Shown here piece after piece: positions 39,716 through 45,881 of a stretch of 45,881 bases of DNA. The stretch spans positions 1-45,881 of the forward strand of contig CAJUGE010000002.1 in the NCBI GenBank assembly GCA_910586295.1, in the 5' to 3' direction. Made by a program: the position numbers and the translations under genes. The stretch comes from an uncultured Bacilli bacterium (GTDB taxonomy: Bacteria; Bacillota_I; Bacilli_A; RF39; UBA660). Every line of letters begins with the position of its first letter. Position 1 is the first letter of the stretch. Below the pieces are notes generated by a model. It ran no database searches and was not told the DNA's origin. It saw nothing but the letters and a program-made list of their open reading frames with translations.

Positions 39716-42700
39716 ATGGTAAAGAAATTGCTTGGATATTTATTGTGTTTTTCATTCGTGTTTAATTCTTTTGCAGTACCTTGTATTAAGGCTTTAGAAG
39801 TATTAAGTGATGAAGAACAAAACATAATATCAAGTGAAACATTAGAATATGAAGAACAGTCTAATACATATATTGAGTCAACGGGTAATTTGGAAGTAGA
39901 TATTAAGTTTGTTTTGCCTATTACAAATACGTTAAAGACTAATATGGGATTAAATCTTTTTAATCAACGTGGTAATAATATAAATATATCTTTTGATGAT
40001 ATTATAGAGCCATCACTTAAAACATATAATTTAGATGGTAAAGATATAAATGTCAGTGTTAGAAAGCTTGATAAAGAAGGAAATAATCTTATAGGTATAG
40101 ATGATACTAATAATATTGTTTATATTGGTATTACCATATATGGTTTGGAACGTGGTGAATATAGTTTAGGTTTGTATGGAGATGGGTATAAGACAGTTAC
40201 TACTTCTGTTACACTAGATGACTATTCTAAGAGAGTTAGTATTACTAATGAAAAAGGTATGTTCGAGCCAGGTGATGTTAATAGTGATGATGTTATTGAC
40301 GACAAAGATATAGATTTAATGATAAGTCATTTTGGTAATTATGATAGTAAGTTTGATTTAAATCGTGATGGTAAAGTTGATTTGTCTGACTTAAATTATG
40401 TTACTGCGTCAATTAACTCGATTACAAAATCTATAAGTATAGTTAATACTTCTTATATAATGAATTCTGATAACGTTACAATAAGTGGTGTTCAAAATCC
40501 AGATAATCTTATTAATGGATCTGGTGTTAGTATCAAGCCTAGTGATGAAAATCAAGAAATCTCAGAAGACAATCCTGGAATGCTAACAGTTGATATGAAG
40601 AATCCAATTCTTATGAGTGAACTTAGAATTGAGACTGGCTATGATAATATTCCTACTAAAATGGAAATTACACTTGTAGATGAAGATGATAAAGAAATCA
40701 ATATTAATAAATCTTTCCAAGAAGTACAAGATATTCATAATTTTACTGATAAGGCTAATCCTAATACAATAGTTATAGGACTTGAAGGACAAATAGCTGT
40801 TAAGAGAGTTATTATTAAAGTTACAGAGACTTCTAGTAAAAGTCTAGCAGATATTGCTAAAGTGGATTTTCTTAATAATGTTTACGAGACAGTTCCTGTT
40901 CCTAATATTGAAAGGCCAACTAATTTAAATGTTACTACTCAGAGTGAGTCTATGATTGTGACTTATGATAATATGAGAAATGTTACAGGATATGAAATAT
41001 TAGTAGAAGAAATGTCTAATGGAAGTGCTGTTAAACAAACAGTATATCAAACAACATATAATGAATTTCGTATTTCTGGTTTGACTAATTATACAGAGTA
41101 TAGTGTAAGAGTACAGTCAGTTAATAAAGAGTGGAAGAGTGGTTATGGAAATAATGTGGTAGTTACTCCACTTCCTACACGTAAGCCACCTGCTCCAGAT
41201 ATGGTAGTAGTTACTCCAGTTTATGCAGGATTTAATATTTCATGGAAAAAGATGAAAGATACTAGAACTTACAATCTTTATTATCGTGAAGCCCTTCAAG
41301 ATGAATATTCAGTTATTAGAGAGATAGATTCTAATAGTTATCAACTTCGTGATTTAAAGGTTGGTGTTACTTATGAAATATATGTAACTGGAAATAACGA
41401 ATTGGGAGAAGGTAGTAAATCTAGTTTAAGTAAAGAGACTACAAAGGATTCTACACCTACAATTACACCAAAGTATAAGTTAATAAATACTTCAAATGGT
41501 GTTGGTGAGTTAACTAATCATATAGTTGATGTGAGTCTTGGAAATGGAAGTATGTCTAATGGAGAAAGGTTTGCATTAGTAGATGATGATGATTTAACTT
41601 ATTGGCAACTTAATGACTGGGATAGTGGAGCAGAGTATCCTGATAGTTCAGCTCCAACTATAACTTTGGATGATAGATATACTATGGATACATTTGTGAT
41701 AAGTGTTCCAGATAATTATAATTATTCATATTATAAGGCATTAGTTTATTATACAGATGAAAATAATTCTGTTGTTAGAGTTAATGCTAGTATTAGTAGT
41801 AGAAGAGATAAAAATAACAGAGTATTTTACATAGTTAAGGCTAATGAACCTATTACTTCAAATAAAGTTAGAATAGCACTTTCTGTTAGTGGTAGTGTTA
41901 GAAATATACAAATGAGTGAGATTAAACTATATTACTATGATTCTTTAGTGAATGATGTTGCGTCTTTATTCTTAGATGATTTAAGAGTTGAGCTTAGAAG
42001 TGATGTTACTGAAGAAATTATAAGTGAATTAGAAAATCGTGCAAATAGTGTTGATGAAGTAAGTGGTGAATATCATATAGATAGAGATGTTATTTTAAGA
42101 GATTTAGAGTATGCTAGAAAAATTTTAAACGATAAGGCTATTCAAGATACTATAACTGTAGATACTAGAGTTAGTAGTGCTAATGATAGTCATTTAGGTT
42201 TTGCTATGAGTATTAGTGATTTACAACCTTTAGGTGTTTCAGTAAGAGCAGGAGAGACTATAGCAGTTTATGTAGGAAGTGGTACTAATCAATTGCCAGA
42301 ACTTGTATTTACTCAGTATTATGCTGAGGCAAATTCTTGGAGAGTAACTAGCCAGAAACTTGTTAAGGGACAAAACATTATAAATGTTCCTAAAATAGGA
42401 AGTGATGCTAGTGAACGTGGCGGTTCTATTTATATAAGATTTCCTTATGCGACTGGTAATAGTGTAGTTAAGGTTCGTGTAAGTGGTGGAGTTAAAATAC
42501 CTGTTTTAGATTTACATGATGTTAGTGATGAGACTTTAAAACGTGATTTAATTAGTAATTATATAAGTGAACTTAATAATTATGTTAGTGAGTTACCTCA
42601 TCTTTATGATAACAGTGAGACTCAGTATAATGAGAGAACTAGTGTGCTTAATTCTACTGAAATAGTTACAAGTGAAGGATTATTTAGTATACCAGCTACT

Positions 42701-44767
42701 GCTGCTTTGAAAGCTATTAATTCTGGATTAACAGATAATAGTGACAAAGTTAGCAGGGTGCTTGAAAGTACTAATGCTTTTGATGAAATGATGAATATGT
42801 TTTATAGGCATAAAGGTCTTTCAGAAGATAGTAGTGATAAAGTTAATATGACACCTACTAGTAGAATAAATATCCGTTATATGCGTATGTTTGATGGAGC
42901 ATTTATGTATGCTGGTGGACTTCATATTGGAGTAGGTTTTGATAGTACTTTAGGATTACTTGTAGGTAAAGCTTTTGATAATCCAAGTTTTAATGGTTAC
43001 TTTGGTTGGGGTATTAGTCATGAGATAGGACATCAAATCAATCAAGGAAAACTTGCTTATGCAGAGGTTACTAATAACGTGTTTTCACTGCTTTCACAGA
43101 CTGCTAATGATGAAGCTAAGTCTAGATTAGAGTTAAGCAATATATATCCTAAGATTTATGAAAAGGTCGTAAGCGGTACTACTGGCAAGGCTAGTAATGT
43201 ATTTGTAAGTTTAGGAATGTATTGGCAGTTACATCTAGCGTATGATAATAACTTAACATTTAATGATACTGATTCTGTTTATTCTAGAATCAATAAAATG
43301 GCTAGAACCTCTAGTTTGACTGGAAGTAAAGACGATTTGCTTGTCATGTATGCTAGTGACGCAGTACAAGAAAACTTAATAGAGTTCTTTGAAAGATGGG
43401 GACTTGTTATTAGTGATGAAGCTAAAGAGTATGTAAATAGTAAGTATTCTAATAATTCTAAAGCTATTTGGTATTTGAATGATGAAGCAAGAAGATATAG
43501 AATTAATGGTGGAACTTCTATAGTAAATAGTACTTTAAGTGCTTCTTATGGGGATGTTGATACTCAAAATAAGAGAGTAGTTCTTAATTTTAGTGTTGAT
43601 AGTGAAAGTGATAAGATTCTTGGTTATGAGATAAAACGTAATGGAGAAGTTATTGGCTTTACTCAAGGAAATACTTATACAGATATAATAGGTGCATTAA
43701 ATAATGTGGCTGTTAAATATGAGGTTACTGCTTATGATTATTTGCTTAATGTTACAAATACTGTTAGTTTAGATGAAGTTAAGATAAGTCATGATGGTAC
43801 TATTGTTAAGACTAATTTTGATGTTCAAAGTAATTTTGCTAGTATGGATGATGTAATAGATTACGAGGACCCTGATATGGATTATGAAAAATTGTCTGTT
43901 AATAAGTTAATAGATAATGATGAAGATACTTCATTTAATGCTTCTGTTAGGGTAGATAGTAAGTCTAAAGATGATGCTTATATTATATTAGAGTTAAATA
44001 GTAAGGTTGCTGTTTCTGGTCTTAAATATAAGGCAATGAAGGATAGTACTGGTAAAATAGATGTTAATACTATTAATAATTATGAAATATATGTTAGTAG
44101 TGATAAAGAAAACTGGATTTTGGCTAAGAGTGGTTTATTTAATTTATCAAATGAAAACGACCATATTAAAGTTTACTTTGATAAAGAAGGAACTACTGGT
44201 GGAAATCAAGTTTGGACTTATGATGATGTTTCATATGTTAAAATAGTATCTGTTAATAATAAATCTGGTATTAGTGGAGCAGAAATTGATTTAGTTAGTC
44301 CGCCTAATGATAATATTGATATCGATTCTTCAAATATAGGTGTGTTAACTCAAGATTATTGTTATGATGTTAATGAAACTGATGAAGATGGTAATTTTAC
44401 TGGAGAAACTACAAAGGCTTGTATAAGTGCTGGAAACATTATTATTAAAGGTAATTATACAGGAAATCCTGCGTTTAATGTAGGACTAATAGTAGATAGT
44501 TTAGATGATAGTATTATTTATGATGGTGAACAGCTATTCTTTGCTAAGTTAAATAGCGAAGGAGATGTTTATGATGTTGCAGATGGTACTTGGATTTATG
44601 CGGTTACAAGTCTTGAATATGAGAATATGGCTGGAACTAGTGTAAGAGCAGTGCTTTATAGGGTAGATGATGCTTTATCTTTAGAAGGTCAAAGAGTTAC
44701 TAGTACATCTTTAGGTATTTTGTTACCTAGAGTGGAAGATTTAAAACCAATAGTAATAGAAAATTAG
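39716..44767 (+). CDS. Secreted M60-family peptidase with dockerin, FN3 and F5/8 C domains
   Basis: A 1,683-residue secreted protein. After a signal peptide (LGYLLCFSFVFNSFAVPCIK) comes an N-terminal beta domain, then a type I dockerin-like module (about 184-235) with two calcium loops, DVNSDDVIDDKD and DLNRDGKVDLSD. Next: a galactose-binding-like domain (240-390), two fibronectin III domains (395-485, 490-575), an F5/8 C-like domain (595-745) and an M60 part with HEIGH (1102-1106) and downstream Glu1117, the HExxH...E of gluzincins. A further beta domain and F5/8 C domain (about 1360-1545) follow. M60 enzymes cut mucin-type glycoproteins. There is no anchor, so attachment may rely on the dockerin and the next gene. 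Confidence 0.88.
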   Translation: MVKKLLGYLLCFSFVFNSFAVPCIKALEVLSDEEQNIISSETLEYEEQSNTYIESTGNLEVDIKFVLPITNTLKTNMGLNLFNQRGNNINISFDDIIEPSLKTYNLDGKDINVSVRKLDKEGNNLIGIDDTNNIVYIGITIYGLERGEYSLGLYGDGYKTVTTSVTLDDYSKRVSITNEKGMFEPGDVNSDDVIDDKDIDLMISHFGNYDSKFDLNRDGKVDLSDLNYVTASINSITKSISIVNTSYIMNSDNVTISGVQNPDNLINGSGVSIKPSDENQEISEDNPGMLTVDMKNPILMSELRIETGYDNIPTKMEITLVDEDDKEININKSFQEVQDIHNFTDKANPNTIVIGLEGQIAVKRVIIKVTETSSKSLADIAKVDFLNNVYETVPVPNIERPTNLNVTTQSESMIVTYDNMRNVTGYEILVEEMSNGSAVKQTVYQTTYNEFRISGLTNYTEYSVRVQSVNKEWKSGYGNNVVVTPLPTRKPPAPDMVVVTPVYAGFNISWKKMKDTRTYNLYYREALQDEYSVIREIDSNSYQLRDLKVGVTYEIYVTGNNELGEGSKSSLSKETTKDSTPTITPKYKLINTSNGVGELTNHIVDVSLGNGSMSNGERFALVDDDDLTYWQLNDWDSGAEYPDSSAPTITLDDRYTMDTFVISVPDNYNYSYYKALVYYTDENNSVVRVNASISSRRDKNNRVFYIVKANEPITSNKVRIALSVSGSVRNIQMSEIKLYYYDSLVNDVASLFLDDLRVELRSDVTEEIISELENRANSVDEVSGEYHIDRDVILRDLEYARKILNDKAIQDTITVDTRVSSANDSHLGFAMSISDLQPLGVSVRAGETIAVYVGSGTNQLPELVFTQYYAEANSWRVTSQKLVKGQNIINVPKIGSDASERGGSIYIRFPYATGNSVVKVRVSGGVKIPVLDLHDVSDETLKRDLISNYISELNNYVSELPHLYDNSETQYNERTSVLNSTEIVTSEGLFSIPATAALKAINSGLTDNSDKVSRVLESTNAFDEMMNMFYRHKGLSEDSSDKVNMTPTSRINIRYMRMFDGAFMYAGGLHIGVGFDSTLGLLVGKAFDNPSFNGYFGWGISHEIGHQINQGKLAYAEVTNNVFSLLSQTANDEAKSRLELSNIYPKIYEKVVSGTTGKASNVFVSLGMYWQLHLAYDNNLTFNDTDSVYSRINKMARTSSLTGSKDDLLVMYASDAVQENLIEFFERWGLVISDEAKEYVNSKYSNNSKAIWYLNDEARRYRINGGTSIVNSTLSASYGDVDTQNKRVVLNFSVDSESDKILGYEIKRNGEVIGFTQGNTYTDIIGALNNVAVKYEVTAYDYLLNVTNTVSLDEVKISHDGTIVKTNFDVQSNFASMDDVIDYEDPDMDYEKLSVNKLIDNDEDTSFNASVRVDSKSKDDAYIILELNSKVAVSGLKYKAMKDSTGKIDVNTINNYEIYVSSDKENWILAKSGLFNLSNENDHIKVYFDKEGTTGGNQVWTYDDVSYVKIVSVNNKSGISGAEIDLVSPPNDNIDIDSSNIGVLTQDYCYDVNETDEDGNFTGETTKACISAGNIIIKGNYTGNPAFNVGLIVDSLDDSIIYDGEQLFFAKLNSEGDVYDVADGTWIYAVTSLEYENMAGTSVRAVLYRVDDALSLEGQRVTSTSLGILLPRVEDLKPIVIEN

Positions 44768-44784
44768 TAGGAGGTAAATGGTTT

Positions 44785-45669
44785 ATGAAGAAGTTTATGT
44801 TTGTTGTTTTAACTCTATTTATTTCCTTGTTAAGTTTTACTAAGGTTTGTGCTTTGGCAACTTTGAATACTGAAGAGACTTCAGTAGGAAGTATTAAAGT
44901 AAGTTTATCATTTAAGGAAGGTTATGTAGGTGCTGTAGATGCTTCTATAAAAGTTCAAGGAAATGTTGATGTTAGTAGTTTGGTTTGGAATAATTCACTA
45001 AGTGCATATACTAAGAGATATTCTTATGATGCTAATAGTAAAGTTATTAGAATTATTATATCGACAGGAGATTCTTCTAAAAATTTACTTGATAAGTATG
45101 GAAATTTGAATATTGGGGAGTTAAAACTTTCTAATAGTACTAATTCATCACAAAGTTATAGTTTTTCTATAATGGATGTGGATATGGTGGATGCAGAATA
45201 TAAAACTAACACTAATTTGAGTGTTAGTGATGGAAGTTTAGGTGAGTATATAATTAAAGTAGATAATAATCCTATTACACCATCAGATCCATCTGTACCA
45301 GATTATGGTAATAATGATGATAGTAATTCTAATGGAAGTAATTCTTCAAATAATTATAATCCTGTTAGTCCTAGTGATAATGTAGATAATAATTTTGATG
45401 AAGAAGATAATGAACAAGAACCAAATGAAAATTTGCAAGATGATGATAATGAAGATAAAGAAAAAGAGGAAAGCAATAGTAAACCTATAATTAATGATAA
45501 TAAGAATAGTGGAAATAAAGATAATGATAGTGAATCTAATGATGCAATGACTCATAATCAAAAAATAGTTAGATATCTTTGGATTATTTTAGGAGGTCTA
45601 ATTGTTGTTGCCATTATACTTGCTGGAGTTTATGCTAAAAAGCAAAATAAACTTAGAAAGATGCAATGA
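44785..45669 (+). CDS. Membrane-anchored protein with cohesin-like domain
   Basis: A 294-residue protein with a signal peptide (FMFVVLTLFISLLSFTKVCA), a beta-rich domain at about 28-155 (GSIKVSLSFKEGYVGAVDAS, VIRIIISTGDSSKNLL, LNIGELKLSNSTNSS, YSFSIMDVDMVDAEY), a long Asn/Ser/Asp/Glu-rich linker (about 160-255), a membrane helix (YLWIILGGLIVVAIILAGVY) and a basic tail. The strand pattern and D/N-rich loops resemble cohesin domains, which hold dockerins. It directly follows a dockerin-containing enzyme (17 bp gap, AGGAGG), so a cell-surface scaffold for that enzyme is a reasonable inference; sequence similarity alone is only moderate. Confidence 0.65.
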   Translation: MKKFMFVVLTLFISLLSFTKVCALATLNTEETSVGSIKVSLSFKEGYVGAVDASIKVQGNVDVSSLVWNNSLSAYTKRYSYDANSKVIRIIISTGDSSKNLLDKYGNLNIGELKLSNSTNSSQSYSFSIMDVDMVDAEYKTNTNLSVSDGSLGEYIIKVDNNPITPSDPSVPDYGNNDDSNSNGSNSSNNYNPVSPSDNVDNNFDEEDNEQEPNENLQDDDNEDKEKEESNSKPIINDNKNSGNKDNDSESNDAMTHNQKIVRYLWIILGGLIVVAIILAGVYAKKQNKLRKMQ

Positions 45670-45683
45670 TTTGTGTCTTTTTT
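45660..45683 (+). terminator. Rho-independent terminator
   Basis: GATGCAA (45660-45666) pairs with TTGTGTC (45671-45677), two wobbles, then six T's. It overlaps the stop codon and ends the peptidase/scaffold operon. Confidence 0.65.
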
Positions 45684-45771
45684 CTTGTTTTGTTTTAGTT
45701 GAATATAATAGGCTTGTCCGTAAACCAAATATAAACTAGCAAAAATAGAGAGAAAATGATATTATAAAAAA

Positions 45772-45870
45772 GGTTAGATATAAAAAGAAGAATTAGAAAG
45801 TAGATTTTATAGATCAATTCAGTTTATATCTAACCAATATAAAATTCTTCGAATTGGTCTATAAAATCTA
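45772..45870. repeat. Interleaved inverted-repeat structure at window end
   Basis: Three complementary pairs lie in the order A-C-B then A'-C'-B': A 45772-45784 with 45823-45835 (13 bp perfect), C 45787-45794 with 45843-45850 (8 bp), and B 45801-45820 with 45851-45870 (20 bp, one wobble). An alternative stem ACCAAT/ATTGGT (45833-45838 with 45853-45858) competes. The order cannot form one simple hairpin. The 190 bp from 45690 on contain no gene; a structured RNA, a MITE-like repeat or a leader for a gene to the right are possible. Confidence 0.55.
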
Positions 45871-45881
45871 TTTTTAATATT

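Noticed and set aside
45346..45561. Minus-strand Ile/Phe-rich frame resembling a membrane protein
   Set aside because: Antisense of the Asp/Glu/Asn linker of the scaffold protein; composition artefact.
1..45881. CRISPR array
   Set aside because: No series of regularly spaced short repeats; the repeats found occur two or three times at irregular distances.
1..45881. Alternative genetic code (TGA as Trp, or TAG as sense)
   Set aside because: Many genes end cleanly with TGA or TAG, Trp is coded by TGG in conserved motifs, and only one in-frame TAG (35833) is seen, in a gene without a ribosome site.

Overview
The window comes from an AT-rich, Gram-positive-type bacterium (Bacillota). Supporting signs are LPXTG-type wall anchoring, LysM and SleB-type wall enzymes, AGGAGG ribosome binding sites, extended -10 promoters (TGnTATAAT or TGnTAAAAT) and standard use of TGA as stop. 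A dockerin-bearing M60 mucin-type peptidase suggests a gut or mucosal lifestyle. I cannot name the species; an uncultured gut member of the Bacilli is my best guess.

Positions 1 to about 30,180 are the right-hand part of an integrative and conjugative element (ICE); its left end lies outside the window. In order it holds: leader and regulatory RNA (640-1,070) ahead of a sigma-like protein; an unidentified structured RNA region (1,680-1,905); a surface module of lipoprotein, thioester/CnaB adhesin and dedicated sortase; DNA-processing genes (HTH protein, two SSBs, a stand-alone resolvase-like catalytic domain, a DUF3846 protein); a type IV secretion block (VirB2-, VirB6-, VirB3- and VirB4-like proteins and an M23 wall hydrolase); an inverted-repeat cluster that is a candidate oriT; mobilisation genes ending in a MobL-type relaxase; cargo including a Ser/Thr kinase-domain protein with its own promoter; small zinc-ribbon proteins, an XRE regulator and an orphan DNA methyltransferase; the VirD4-like coupling protein; and a large serine integrase at the very end.

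The integrase ends about 30 bp from a chromosomal N-acetylmuramoyl-L-alanine amidase gene whose 5' part is missing. The frame runs into the ICE just upstream of the NAGGGDG motif, so the ICE sits inside the amidase gene and the junction marks the right attachment site.

The chromosomal part (30,181-45,881) holds the amidase remnant with five LysM repeats, a TPR-like protein, a pRiA4b ORF-3 family protein with a small partner, a SleB-type hydrolase on the minus strand, a DNA glycosylase, tRNA-Trp(CCA), a cassette-like array behind the tRNA built on two exact 52-bp repeats and ending in a nonsense-mutated MazG-like gene, an operon of two DNA repair/modification proteins with a divergent GroEL, and a secreted dockerin-containing M60 peptidase followed by a membrane-anchored protein that may carry a cohesin-like domain. 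The window ends in an elaborate inverted-repeat structure.

Most worth a second look: the dockerin/cohesin-like pair, the tRNA-Trp cassette array, the kinase cargo gene, the interleaved inverted repeats at 15,979-16,149 and 45,772-45,870, the structured leaders at the left, and an apparent ATC start codon for the VirB4 gene.
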